Below are positions 34,728-42,965 of a DNA stretch of 64,000 nucleotides, in pieces. Numbering within the stretch: the stretch's first letter is position 1; each line of letters opens with the position of its first letter. The position numbers and the translations under genes were made by a program. The stretch comes from Allosaccharopolyspora coralli (GTDB taxonomy: Bacteria > Actinomycetota > Actinomycetes > Mycobacteriales > Pseudonocardiaceae): the NCBI RefSeq assembly GCF_009664835.1, contig NZ_CP045929.1, forward strand, positions 1,426,001-1,490,000, given 5' to 3'. The notes beneath the pieces were generated by a model. That model did no database searches. It was not told where the DNA came from and saw only the letters and a list, made by a program, of their open reading frames with translations.

Positions 34728-34774
34728 TGTATCAAGGATCTTGGACAGGGCCTCTCGACTGAGAGGATGCGTCC

Positions 34775-35065
34775 GTGCCGGAGAAGCGTCGGAAGTTCAG
34801 CCCGCAGTTCAAGGCCGAGGCGGTGCAGCTGGTAGTGAGCACCGGTCGGCCGGTGGTTGAGGTGGCCCGGGAGTTGCAGATCAACGAGGGGACCTTGGGC
34901 AACTGGGTCAACACCTGGCGGCGGGAGAACCCGGAACCCGAGCCCGAGATGAGTCCCGTGGAGCGTGCGCGGTTGAGCGAGTTGGAAGCCGAAGTGCAGC
35001 GGCTGCGGATGGAAAACGAGTTCCTGAAAAAAGCAGCGGCCTTCTTCGCCCGGACGCAGGACTGA
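34775..35065 (+). CDS. IS3-family OrfA (ISa)
   Basis: A 96-residue HTH_Tnp_1 protein: KRRKFSPQFKAEAVQLVVST, GRPVVEVARELQINEGTLGNWVNTW, then a coiled coil RLSELEAEVQRLRMENEFLKK. Near the end the run GAAAAAAG (about 35026 to 35033) is a classic IS3 slippery heptamer. A minus-one shift there would join OrfA to the OrfB frame and make the OrfAB transposase. The gene is intact. Confidence 0.9.
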   Translation: MPEKRRKFSPQFKAEAVQLVVSTGRPVVEVARELQINEGTLGNWVNTWRRENPEPEPEMSPVERARLSELEAEVQRLRMENEFLKKAAAFFARTQD

Positions 35066-35118
35066 GTCAGCGCTGCGCGCTGATCGAGGCGGAGAAGGCC
35101 AACTACAGCATTTCCTGG

Positions 35119-35943
35119 ATGTGTCGCATGCTTGGCGTGGCTCGGTCGTCGTTCTACGCCTGGCGCCACCGCGCCGAGACCCCGACGACCGCCCGGCGGC
35201 GGGAGCTTGCCGGACACGTGCGCCGCGTGTTCGACCAGTCCCGCCGGACGTACGGGTGCCGCCGGGTCGCCGCCCAGCTGGCCCGGGACGGCATCGAGGC
35301 CAGCGTGGGCCTGGTCGCGGACCTGATGCGCGAGCAGGGTTTGGCCGCGGTGCAACCCCGCGCGTACAAGACCACCACCGTGCCCGGTGAGCAGCCGGTG
35401 ACCAGCCCGGATCTCCTCGGGCGGGACTTCACCGCCGGCACGCCCGGAACGCGGCTGGTCGGCGACATCACCTACCTGCCCACCAGCGAGGGGTGGCTGT
35501 ATCTGGCCACGGTCATCGACCTGGCCACCCGCATGGTCGTCGGCTGGGCCATGGCCGCCCACATGCGCACCAGCCTGGTCATCGACGCGCTGGCCATGGC
35601 CCGCACCCACGGGCACCTCACCGCCGGGGCGGTGTTCCACTCCGACCGCGGAGCCCAGTACACCTCGAAGGAGTTTTCCCGCTACTGCAAGAAAATCCGC
35701 GTCACCACCAGCCTCGGTGGCACCGGAGTCTGCTGGGACAACGCCGCCGCCGAATCGTTCTTCGCGAGCCTGAAAAACGAGTGCTACCACCTGCACCGAC
35801 ACACCACCCGCGCCCGCGCACGATTCGCCGTAGCCGACTACATCGAAGTCTTCTACAACCGCCAACGACTACACAGCAGCCTCGGCTACCGCACCCCCAC
35901 CGAGGCCCTACACGACCACCACCCGGCCGCAGCAGCGGCCTGA
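35119..35943 (+). CDS. IS3-family OrfB transposase (ISa)
   Basis: At least 274 residues from ATG 35119. The frame is open back to the slippery site (SQRCALIEAEKANYSISW), so the real product is probably the OrfAB fusion. The HTH_21 part reads YGCRRVAAQLARDGIEASVG. The DDE core has VGDITYLPTSEGWLYLATVID, AVFHSDRGAQYTS and GVCWDNAAAESFFASLKNE, and the end YNRQRLHSSLGYRTP is standard. It is distinct from ISb at the protein level, so the two elements are not copies of each other. Confidence 0.92.
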   Translation: MCRMLGVARSSFYAWRHRAETPTTARRRELAGHVRRVFDQSRRTYGCRRVAAQLARDGIEASVGLVADLMREQGLAAVQPRAYKTTTVPGEQPVTSPDLLGRDFTAGTPGTRLVGDITYLPTSEGWLYLATVIDLATRMVVGWAMAAHMRTSLVIDALAMARTHGHLTAGAVFHSDRGAQYTSKEFSRYCKKIRVTTSLGGTGVCWDNAAAESFFASLKNECYHLHRHTTRARARFAVADYIEVFYNRQRLHSSLGYRTPTEALHDHHPAAAAA

Positions 35944-36055
35944 CCACAACAAACCAGAGGAACTGTCCAAGATCATTGACACAGCCCAGTCGATTCTAGA
36001 GGGCCGTGGCGTTTTCGGACAGGCAGCCAACTAAAATCGCTCCTTCGAGGGAAGG

Positions 36056-36355
36056 TTGTCTGTGTCTGGAACGAAGCGTCGGTCGTATTCTCCCGAGTTT
36101 CGGGATGAAGCGGCGAAGATGGTGACCGAGACCGGTCGTACGGTGGCCGAGGTTGCTCGCGAGCTCGGGTTGAATCAGCAGACCCTGCGGAACTGGGTGA
36201 ACGCGTACGAGGCCGCGCACGATGCTCCGGAGCCGTCGTTGAGCGTGTCCGAGCGTGCGCGACTGCGTGAGCTGGAAGAAGAGAATCGTCAGCTGCGCAT
36301 GAAGACGGAATTTCTGGGAAAAGCAGCCGCCTTCTTTGCCAGCGAGTATCGGTGA
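36056..36355 (+). CDS. IS3-family OrfA (ISb copy 2)
   Basis: A 99-residue helix-turn-helix protein identical to the one at 33503 to 33802, with the same GTG start and the same four-base overlap with OrfB. Identity of the two copies means either a very recent transposition or gene conversion between them. Confidence 0.9.
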   Translation: MSVSGTKRRSYSPEFRDEAAKMVTETGRTVAEVARELGLNQQTLRNWVNAYEAAHDAPEPSLSVSERARLRELEEENRQLRMKTEFLGKAAAFFASEYR

Positions 36356-37254
36356 GCCAGCGGTACGCGTTCATCGCTGCAGAGAAGGACACCACGGACG
36401 AACACGGCGTGAAGAGCTACACCGTGGAGAACATGTGTGCCTGGCTCAACGTGTCGAAATCTGGATTCTACGACTGGCTGTCGCGACCCGAGTCGGACAC
36501 CGACCGGCGCCGTCGCTACCTGGGCACGTTGATCAAGAAGTGTTTCGACGACTCCGATGGCACCTACGGCCACCGGCGCATCCACGCGTGGCTGGCCCGC
36601 TGCGGAGAGCCGGCCACGCCGGAGCTCGTGCGCAGCATCATGCGGGATCAGCAGCTCGTCCCCTGCCAGCCTCGGCCCTGGCGCCCGAGCCTGACCCAGG
36701 CGAGCACGCACGTGCTGCCGGACCTGCTCAAACGTGACTTCACCGCCCGTGAGCCGGGCGAGAAATTGGTTGGCGACATCACCTATATCCCGACCGGACA
36801 GGGATGGGTGTATCTGGCCACGGTCATCGACTGTTATTCGAAAGCCGTCGTCGGATGGGCCATCGACGACCACTACCGCACACCACTTATCGAGAAGGCG
36901 ATCCACATGGCTGCCCGCAACCACACCCTTCCCGCCCGCGCGATTTTCCATTCAGACAGGGGCAGCAACTACACGTCCGCCGACTTCGCGATGACGCTAC
37001 ACTCGCTCGGCATCCGACAATCCGTCGGACGCACCGGGATATGCTTCGATAACGCCATGGCCGAATCCTTCTTCGCCACCCTGAAAAATGAACGCGTTCA
37101 TCGAGTTACCTACCTCACCAAAGACCACGCCAAGGCTGACATTGCTTCCTATATCGAGCTTCGATACAATCACCGCAGGCTCCATTCCGCTATCGGATAC
37201 AAGGCCCCGAACGAAGCCCATGCCGAGTACTACAACCATGCGAACGCGGCATAA
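36352..37254 (+). CDS. IS3-family OrfB transposase (ISb copy 2)
   Basis: A 300-residue DDE transposase identical to that of copy 1 at 32604 to 33506. All three catalytic acidic residues are present, so this copy could be the source of transposition. It ends 43 bases inside the right terminal repeat. Confidence 0.93.
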   Translation: MSQRYAFIAAEKDTTDEHGVKSYTVENMCAWLNVSKSGFYDWLSRPESDTDRRRRYLGTLIKKCFDDSDGTYGHRRIHAWLARCGEPATPELVRSIMRDQQLVPCQPRPWRPSLTQASTHVLPDLLKRDFTAREPGEKLVGDITYIPTGQGWVYLATVIDCYSKAVVGWAIDDHYRTPLIEKAIHMAARNHTLPARAIFHSDRGSNYTSADFAMTLHSLGIRQSVGRTGICFDNAMAESFFATLKNERVHRVTYLTKDHAKADIASYIELRYNHRRLHSAIGYKAPNEAHAEYYNHANAA

Positions 37255-37297
37255 AATAACCCACTAACAAGCCGTCCGAAAACAGGCCGGCCCCTCA

Positions 37298-37593
37298 ATT
37301 CTTTCCCAGCGCTCGTAGAACGGTGTGCCGATTGGCTCCAGCGGTACCTGCACGGTGGTGATCCCGGCCGGTCTCGGTGCACGGTCTTGCCCGCATTCGT
37401 CGGCATGGCGTAGATCGACGACAGTGCGGACCCCGTATGCCCACGCCGCCGCCCACCCCGATTCGCTCAAGTGGTTCGGTGCTTCCATGCGAACCACCGA
37501 ACCCGGCTTGACCTGCCCCAATCCGCCGAGGTCACGAACATTGACACACCCGTCCCACACCAGCTCTCGGGCACCTGGAACGCCTACCGACAC
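37298..37593 (-). pseudogene. Protein-tyrosine/dual-specificity phosphatase, N-terminal fragment
   Basis: The start of the gene whose end lies at 34306 to 34727. It reads LVWDGCVNVRDLGGL, GSVVRMEAPNHLSESGWAAAW, GVRTVVDLRHADECGQ, the conserved N-terminal part of Y_phosphatase3 proteins with the RDLGG motif and the DLR strand. It runs to PIGTPFYERWERI, then meets the end of ISb copy 2. The joined fragments would give about 240 residues, a usual length, so little or nothing besides the insertions was lost. ATG 37593 is the start. Confidence 0.85.
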
Positions 37594-37725
37594 GAGGAGC
37601 CTCCACTTCTCGCTTGCTTCTCCTGGTCTTCGTCATTCCGGTACGAGCAGAGCAGACGATGCACTTCCTGACCGACATCACGGCGAGCCTGTGGCGGAGA
37701 ACGCGCCGACTCGTGACCGCGTGGT

Positions 37726-38388
37726 CTAGTAGCTCACGGGGTCGGTCCGACCGACTCGCGAGTCCCGGGCGGCGACGTTCAGGGCGAAGTCCACGAGGTA
37801 GTCATTGAGGCGTAGGACTGCGCGCTGCGCTTCCTCTGCTTCGCGTTCCACCAGAGCCGTCAGCAGGTCGACGTGCAGCGGCTTTCCCGCCGCGACTTCT
37901 GCGGCAGGGTCGACGATATTGGCGAGCCAGAACCGTCGGGAAAGTCCCTGCAGCGGTGTCATCGCGTTCGCCAAGTACTCGTTGTGCGCCGCCGCCGACA
38001 ACAACCCATGGGTTTCCCGTACGGCTGCGAGATACGGTTCGAGTTCCTCGAGGTCGCGCAGTTGCTCGGTGAGCGTCCCGATGACGGCCAGCTCCGCGTC
38101 GGCCGCACGCGCACAGGCCAGGGCCACGGCCAAGGGCTCGGTAGCACGGCGCACCTCCAGTCGGCGTAGCTGCTCATCGACGGAGTTCGAGGGGATCTCG
38201 ATTCCGCGTCCAGGCCTGATGCGCACCAAGTGGTCCCGGTCGAGTCGTTGCACTGCCTCGCGCAGTGGAGTGCGACCGAGCTCGAGCGCCTCGACCAGTC
38301 CAGCCTCCGTCCAGAAATCGCCCGGTTTCAGGCCGCCGGTCTCGATCATCTCGACCAGCGTCGTGTACGCCTGGTCAGCCTTCGTCAT
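37726..38388 (-). CDS. GntR-family regulator (FCD type)
   Basis: A 220-residue regulator from ATG 38388 with an AAGGAG site. The N-terminal winged helix is GntR-like: AYTTLVEMIETGGLKPGDFWTEAGLVEALELGRTPLREAVQRLDRDHLVRIRPGRGIEI. The C-terminal helical domain (EVRRATEPLAVALACARAAD ... THGLLSAAAHNEYL) is of the FCD class, which binds organic acids and often a metal. It is divergent from a flavin reductase and an MFS transporter, and a dyad between them is its probable operator. It probably represses these genes until their substrate is present. Confidence 0.88.
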   Translation of the reverse strand: MTKADQAYTTLVEMIETGGLKPGDFWTEAGLVEALELGRTPLREAVQRLDRDHLVRIRPGRGIEIPSNSVDEQLRRLEVRRATEPLAVALACARAADAELAVIGTLTEQLRDLEELEPYLAAVRETHGLLSAAAHNEYLANAMTPLQGLSRRFWLANIVDPAAEVAAGKPLHVDLLTALVEREAEEAQRAVLRLNDYLVDFALNVAARDSRVGRTDPVSY

Positions 38389-38437
38389 CTCCCACTCCTT
38401 TGAGCCACAGGTTACCCATACCCCCTGCATACGTTTG

Positions 38438-38454
38438 ATATACGCGACGTATAT
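38438..38454. promoter_or_regulatory. Probable GntR operator
   Basis: A perfect dyad ATATACG-CGA-CGTATAT in the intergenic region between the divergent regulator and flavin reductase genes. Short AT-rich dyads of this size are usual for FCD-type GntR proteins. It stands out from the GC-rich surroundings. Confidence 0.65.
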
Positions 38455-38506
38455 GTTCTACCGTAGCGTTGTCGCTGTGGCACTGATCACTCAGGGAGCT
38501 CGTCTC

Positions 38507-39163
38507 ATGAAGTACAACCCCGCCGCGGAAGCCAGTCCGTTGCCTTACTCCCCGTTCAAGAGCTGCACTGTTCCGCGCCCCATCGGTTGGCTCTCGAGCG
38601 TCAGCCCCGACGGCGCGGAGAACCTAGCCCCCTTCAGCCAGTGGCAGAACCTCACCTTCGACCCGCCGATGGTGATGTTCTCCGCCAACCAGTACCCGGA
38701 CGGTCGCCGCAAGGACACCGTCCTCAACGCGGAGACCACCGGTTGGTTCGTCTGGAACATGGCCACGTACGCACTCCGCGAGGCGGTCAACACCAGCGCC
38801 ATGGCCCTAGAACCGCAGGAGAGCGAGTTCGACCGCGTGGGTCTCACTCGCGTGTACGCGGACAACCACCCGGCCCCGATGGTCAAGGAGAGCCCGGTGA
38901 AGTTCGAGTGCCAGTACCACTCGACCCACCGGATCTCGGGGGCCTCCGCGGTGGGCACCATCGACATCGTCTTCGCCAACGTGCAGACCATTCACATCGA
39001 CGACGACGTCATCACCCCTGAAGGCCGTCTGGATATCGCGAAGATCGAGCCGATCGCGCGGCTCGGCTACTTCGACTACACGGTGGTCCGTGAGACGTTC
39101 GAGATGCGCGTTCCCGGCGCCGACCGCGAAGCGCAGTTGGGCCTGGAAGGACGCGCCGCATGA
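38507..39163 (+). CDS. Flavin-reductase-like (RutF/DIM6-NTAB) protein
   Basis: A 218-residue protein from ATG 38507, preceded by CAGGGAG. The flavin-binding split-barrel is clear: YSPFKSCTVPRPIGWLSSVSPDGAENLAPFSQWQNLTFDPPMVMFS, then DTVLNAETTGWFVWNMATYALREAVN. The C-terminal part ARLGYFDYTVV is also typical. These proteins bind FMN and reduce it with NADH or act on small aromatic and nitro compounds, often for a partner oxygenase, which is not present here. It is translationally coupled to the transporter gene (ATGA) and controlled with it from the GntR dyad. Confidence 0.85.
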   Translation: MKYNPAAEASPLPYSPFKSCTVPRPIGWLSSVSPDGAENLAPFSQWQNLTFDPPMVMFSANQYPDGRRKDTVLNAETTGWFVWNMATYALREAVNTSAMALEPQESEFDRVGLTRVYADNHPAPMVKESPVKFECQYHSTHRISGASAVGTIDIVFANVQTIHIDDDVITPEGRLDIAKIEPIARLGYFDYTVVRETFEMRVPGADREAQLGLEGRAA

Positions 39164-40491
39164 GCAGCGAGGCCCGCGTGAAGACCACCGTCGCCACCAC
39201 AACCACCGGGGGCGGCAAAGGGCGCCGCCTCCGCGACCTCGTCGCCGTGAACTTCGGCAACACCCTCGAGTGGTACGACTGGACGATCTACTCGCTGTTC
39301 GCCCCATACTTCGCCGTTCAGTTCTTCAACCCCGACGATGCCGCGTCCGCATTGCTGGCGACGCTGGCCGTGTTCGCGGTCGGATTCATCACCCGGCCGC
39401 TCGGGGGCTTTCTCTTCGGCGCCTACGCCGATCGCGCCGGCCGCCGAAAGAGCCTCACCGTGGCGATGATGCTGACGGCCGCAGGCAGTCTGGTCATCGC
39501 CCTCGCGCCGACCTACCAATCCGTGGGCCTGTTCGCCAGCGTCATTCTCCTGAGCGCCCGGCTGCTGCAGGGCCTCGCCCACGGCGGGGAAATGGGTACG
39601 TCCGTGACCTACCTCGTCGAGCGGGCACCGACCGGTCGACGGGCCTTGTTCGGCGGCACCTCGTGGGTGAGCGTCGTTCTGGGCACGATCCTGGCGACCC
39701 TGACGAGCCTCTTGTTGACCTCGAGCCTCGGCGAGGGTGAGCTCCGCTCATGGGGATGGCGCCTTGCGTTCGGCATCGGAGGCGTCCTCGGGCTGTACGC
39801 CCTGTACCTTCGCCGGCGCCTTACCGAGACGGACGCGTTCGAGGAGACGCTGCAGGCCGACCGATCAGCTCCGACCGATATCCCTGGTGACGCAACCAAT
39901 CGCCGCCTGCTGCATCATTGGCGTGGAATCCTGGTCGTCTTCGGTCTGTCCGTCGGCGGCTCGGTAATGTTCTACACCTGGCTCATTTTCATGCCGACTT
40001 ACGCCCAACTGCACCATGGCCAGGCAGCGTCGAGCGCCCTCACCGCGAGCCTGATCGCGCAGGTGTTCTTCCTCGGGGCGGTCCTGGCCGCCGGGTGGCT
40101 CGGCGATCGGGTAGGACGCAAGCCGATGGTCATCGCGTTCGGTGTCACCTTCGTTGCCCTCACGGTCCCTGTGAACCTGATGATCGACGGCAGCTTCGGA
40201 ACGCTACTCACTGCCATGCTGATCGCCCTTGCCGCACTCGCGCTTCTGTTCGGCGTCAACGGCGCCGTCTGGGCCGAGGTGTTCCCAACCAGGGTGCGAG
40301 CCTCCGGAGTGGCGGGCCCGCTATCCCTGGCCACGGCGATCTTCGGGGGCACCGCCCCCTATATCAACACCGCCCTGACTCAGGCAGGCCATCACGACTG
40401 GTTCCTCTACTACCTCATGGTGGCCGCGGCGATCACTCTCGTCACCGGCCTCCTGATGAACGAGACACGACACGCTCGACTGACGCGCTGA
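39160..40491 (+). CDS. MFS transporter, metabolite:H+ symporter type
   Basis: A 443-residue carrier with 12 helices. The N-terminus VNFGNTLEWYDWTIYSLFAPYFA is typical of the MHS family (shikimate, alpha-ketoglutarate, proline/betaine symporters). GFITRPLGGFLFGAYADRAGRRKSL is the MFS motif between helices 2 and 3, and RLLQGLAHGGEMGTSVTYL follows. AGWLGDRVGRKP is the second-half counterpart. It should import an organic acid. With the flavin reductase and FCD-type regulator it forms a small catabolic or uptake unit; the substrate is unknown. Confidence 0.88.
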   Translation: MSSEARVKTTVATTTTGGGKGRRLRDLVAVNFGNTLEWYDWTIYSLFAPYFAVQFFNPDDAASALLATLAVFAVGFITRPLGGFLFGAYADRAGRRKSLTVAMMLTAAGSLVIALAPTYQSVGLFASVILLSARLLQGLAHGGEMGTSVTYLVERAPTGRRALFGGTSWVSVVLGTILATLTSLLLTSSLGEGELRSWGWRLAFGIGGVLGLYALYLRRRLTETDAFEETLQADRSAPTDIPGDATNRRLLHHWRGILVVFGLSVGGSVMFYTWLIFMPTYAQLHHGQAASSALTASLIAQVFFLGAVLAAGWLGDRVGRKPMVIAFGVTFVALTVPVNLMIDGSFGTLLTAMLIALAALALLFGVNGAVWAEVFPTRVRASGVAGPLSLATAIFGGTAPYINTALTQAGHHDWFLYYLMVAAAITLVTGLLMNETRHARLTR

Positions 40492-40687
40492 GTCGAGCTC
40501 AGCATGGGCGTTGGGCGACCGGTTCCGTGACCACCAGCCCGTCCGTTCGTACTTTGCCGCGGCCTCGACAACGCAGAGGCGCACGACAACGAGCAGCGAA
40601 TCACACGACGCGATTGGCGCCGCAGACCTGGAGACCCTCGGCTGTGTCTTCCGGGTGCGTTCACGTGCCGCTGTGAACTGGAACTGT

Positions 40688-40723
40688 GTGGGGCAGGCGG
40701 GGCTCGAACCCGCGACCTTTCAG
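40688..40723 (+). repeat. att repeat distal to the tRNA (attL)
   Basis: 36 bases identical to 42968 to 43003, the 3' part of the CAU tRNA gene. They include GGGGCAGGCGGGGCTCGAAC and CCGCGACCTTTCAG. A perfect copy of a tRNA 3' end 2.3 kb away, with an integrase gene remnant between, marks the far end of an integrated element. Confidence 0.88.
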
Positions 40724-41437
40724 GTAAGGGCGCGGAACGTGGTTAGTTGTCGTTACCTGACACAACCTGGAGGTTTCGCACTCGCACATGTCCAAAGTGG
40801 ATGTTTTTTTGCGTCTTTTGACGCCGTTGTGTGTGGATAAAGTGTGGAGATGATCTTGGTCGGGCTCGGCGGTCTTCTCTCGCCAGCGGAGGGGTGTGCC
40901 TCCATCCCGTCGACCTGGCGTAGCCCGATCACGCCGTGGGGAGGGTGCAACCGGCGAGTGTGGCTGTAGCCGATGGTGTCAGGCTTGCGCCCTCCCCATG
41001 GCGTGATAGCCCTCTGGGAGGTCGTCGGGATGGAGGCTGCCCCGGAACCACCCACCTGACCGCAGCGCCCCCGTAGTCGCCGCCATCCTGTTGGCCTGCC
41101 CGTCCGGCGAGGACCTCTTGTTGTCAGGTGCCGGTGGCTGGGTTTGCTGAGGTCATACGAGGGGTAGATCGAAGACGGCCGGGTTGCTACTGCAGCCCGG
41201 CAAGGGTAGTGCTCCGTTTAAGCAGCCAGGCGTTGCGCGTTGATCCCGGTGAGAGCGTCGGAGAGAGGGTCAACCAATCTCTCTGGCGCTCTTTACTTCC
41301 GTGTATGTGCCCCGATTCGCAGGAGAGCTCTTCGGCGCCCTTGTTGGTTCTTGGCCTCCGCTCGTGCAGGCGTGGCAGTCGAGCGGGGTTCGTGGATCAC
41401 GTATCGTGACCCCAGCGCTGGTCAGGGAGAGGGTGCT
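40724..41437. other. 700-base noncoding left part of the integrated element
   Basis: No protein with recognisable similarity is encoded here. It holds an AT-richer patch near 40795 to 40825 (GGATGTTTTTTTGCGTCTTT), the large hairpin at 40898 to 41037, and the ribosome-binding site GGGAGAGGG of the GAF-ANTAR gene at its end. The region could hold the excision or replication site of the original element. Confidence 0.5.
40898..41037. repeat. 140-nt imperfect hairpin with two 53-nt arms
   Basis: The left arm 40898 to 40950 and right arm 40985 to 41037 are inverted repeats, 43 of 53 positions identical. The outer helix (GCCTCCATCCCG ... ) and the inner helix (ATCACGCC(G/A)TGGGGAGGG) are nearly perfect, and three of the ten differences keep G-U pairing. 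Mismatches cluster in a central internal loop. The 34-base terminal loop holds a small GGCTGTAGCC hairpin. It could be a structured RNA, a MITE-like element, or a recombination or replication origin. Confidence 0.75.
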
Positions 41438-42160
41438 ATGTCCGCTGAGCTTGATCCGTATACCGAGGAGCTGGCCACTTCGCTGGCACATATGGCCCGG
41501 GATTTGCTCTCCGAGGACACAGTCGAGAAGACCCTCGATCGGATCGTCAGCGAGGCGGTAGCCAGGATCGACGGCTGCGACGAGGCCAGCATCATGATTT
41601 TGGACCGTGAACGGACGCTGCGCACTGTTGCCTCGACCAGTGAGGTGGGGCAGGAGTCGGACCGTATCCAGGCCAAACTAGGTGAGGGACCGTGTTTTGA
41701 TGCGGCAGCTGACCCAACCGTGGAGGTCTTTCGGGTCGCGGATATGGGCGGGAGCGGAGAACGGTGGCCGCAGTACGCTCCGCAGGCTCGTGCGCTCGGG
41801 GTCGGCAGCATGATCGGTTTCCGGCTGTTCACTAACGAACAGGGCCTTGGTGCGTTGAACTTGTACTCGTCACAACCGGATGCGTTCGGTAAGCGTTCGG
41901 AGCAGGTGGGGTGGCTGTTCGCCTCCCACGCTGCGGTGGCCTTCGCCGCTGCTCGTAATGATGCCCAGTTGCATGAGGCGATTGCGACTCGTCAGGGAAT
42001 CGGCCAAGCAATGGGCATCATCATGCACCGTTACAAGGTCTCCGAGGATGAGGCGTTCGCGGTGCTCAAGCGGGTTTCTCAGGCGCGCAACGTCAAGCTT
42101 CGCGACATCGCTCACGAGGTGGTCGAAACCGGCGAGGTTCCGGGAGCGGAGGGCCGGTGA
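41438..42160 (+). CDS. GAF-ANTAR domain regulatory protein
   Basis: A 240-residue protein. ATG 41438 is supported by GGGAGAGGG upstream. The GAF domain spans about 15 to 165 (VEKTLDRIVSEAVARIDGCDEASIMIL ... KLGEGPCFDAAAD ... GVGSMIGFRLFTNEQGLGALNLYS). The ANTAR domain follows: AIATRQGIGQAMGIIMHRYKVSEDEAFAVLKRVSQARNVKLRDIAHEVVETG. ANTAR domains bind paired hairpins in nascent RNA and prevent termination, and the GAF domain senses a small ligand or signal. Its place inside an integrated element remnant, next to a strong hairpin, is notable. The target RNA is unknown. Confidence 0.88.
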   Translation: MSAELDPYTEELATSLAHMARDLLSEDTVEKTLDRIVSEAVARIDGCDEASIMILDRERTLRTVASTSEVGQESDRIQAKLGEGPCFDAAADPTVEVFRVADMGGSGERWPQYAPQARALGVGSMIGFRLFTNEQGLGALNLYSSQPDAFGKRSEQVGWLFASHAAVAFAAARNDAQLHEAIATRQGIGQAMGIIMHRYKVSEDEAFAVLKRVSQARNVKLRDIAHEVVETGEVPGAEGR

Positions 42161-42303
42161 GCGGTCCGTCATCTGGCGGCCCCTGCGTGGTTCCCGGCCG
42201 CCTGCTTTCCGCTCCGTGGCCGTGCGCGCCGGCGGGACCGGCCGCCAGGCCGCATGCCCGCCGGCGCTTGCCCGGCCACACGAAACAGCAGGCAGGCGGC
42301 CCG

Positions 42304-42879
42304 CTCGGCAAGTTGGACGTGGACGCGGAGGCGATCGGGTTCGATCTCCCTGACCTCGCCCGTTGGTTCGCGGGTACGGGTTTCCGCACTGGCGAAGCCT
42401 TGGCCGTTCACTGGCACCATCTGGACTTGGACGCGGGCATCGTTGTTTGGGCAGGGAACCTGATTCGCGCGCGCGGGACGGGCAACATGATCAATGACGG
42501 CAAGACGGACGTGTCTGAGCGATCACTGCCGCTGCCGCTATGGCTCGTCGCCATGCTTCGAGACCGTCGTCGCCGCCTCGCCGAAGTCTTCGACGTTGAT
42601 GAACGCGAGCTTGACGGCCCGGTGTTCCTGAACTCGCTGGGTGGCCTGCCCGACAAGCACAACGTCGGCGCGCGGTGGCGGCGGTTCCGTGAACGCGCGG
42701 GCTATCCGTGGGTGACGTTCCGGACATTTCGACGTTCCATGGCGACCGTGCTGGATGGCGCGGGGTTGACGGCGAGAGAGATTGCCGATCAGCTCGGTCA
42801 CTCCAAGGTGTCAACGACGCAGGACGTCTACATGGGGCGTCGCATCCCGAGTCGCGCTGCTGCGGGACGCGCTCAATGA
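42304..42879 (+). pseudogene. int: Tyrosine-type integrase, N-terminally truncated
   Basis: About 190 codons of the catalytic domain of a pSAM2-like integrase: DLPDLARWFAGTGFRTGEALAVHW (first Arg), SERSLPLPLWLVAML, GGLPDKHNVGARWRRFRERAG, then FRTFRRSMATVLDGAGLTAREIADQLGHSKVSTTQDVYMGRR with the second Arg and the nucleophile Tyr. The N-terminal arm- and core-binding domains are absent. The frame continues upstream to 42157 but encodes unrelated low-complexity sequence overlapping the regulator gene. It lies 90 bases from the tRNA, the usual position, and is probably inactive. Confidence 0.8.
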
Positions 42880-42965
42880 GGTTGAGTGGTTCCGGTCCTA
42901 AAGTGTGGCAATTGTGTGGGGCTGGTCAAACTGCCAGCGCCAACTAAGCGTTTGACCTGGTGTGA

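Larger units (their letters stand above)
34728..35983 (+). mobile_element. IS3-family element ISa
   Basis: A 1256-bp element with terminal inverted repeats TGTATCAAGGATCTTGGACA (34728) and, read from the right end, TGTGTCAATGATCTTGGACA (35983). Eighteen of 20 bases match. It carries orfA and orfB. No target duplication is seen (GAGG on the left, GCCC on the right). It lies inside the phosphatase gene, 13 bases from ISb copy 2. Confidence 0.88.
35997..37297 (+). mobile_element. IS3-family element ISb, copy 2
   Basis: The same 1301-bp element as copy 1, in the opposite orientation and with identical proteins. ATTC stands directly on both sides (35993 to 35996 and 37298 to 37301), a clean four-base target duplication. 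That shows a recent simple insertion into the phosphatase gene, which already carried or later received ISa 13 bases away. Confidence 0.93.

Noticed and set aside
32561-37297. Composite transposon formed by the two ISb copies
   Set aside because: The flanks of the outer ends do not form a common target duplication. Copy 2 has its own ATTC duplication and copy 1 a possible TCG, so they are two separate insertions.
42157-42303. N-terminal part of the integrase frame
   Set aside because: It is open but encodes Pro/Ala/Gly-rich sequence unlike integrase arm-binding or core-binding domains, so I treat the integrase as truncated.
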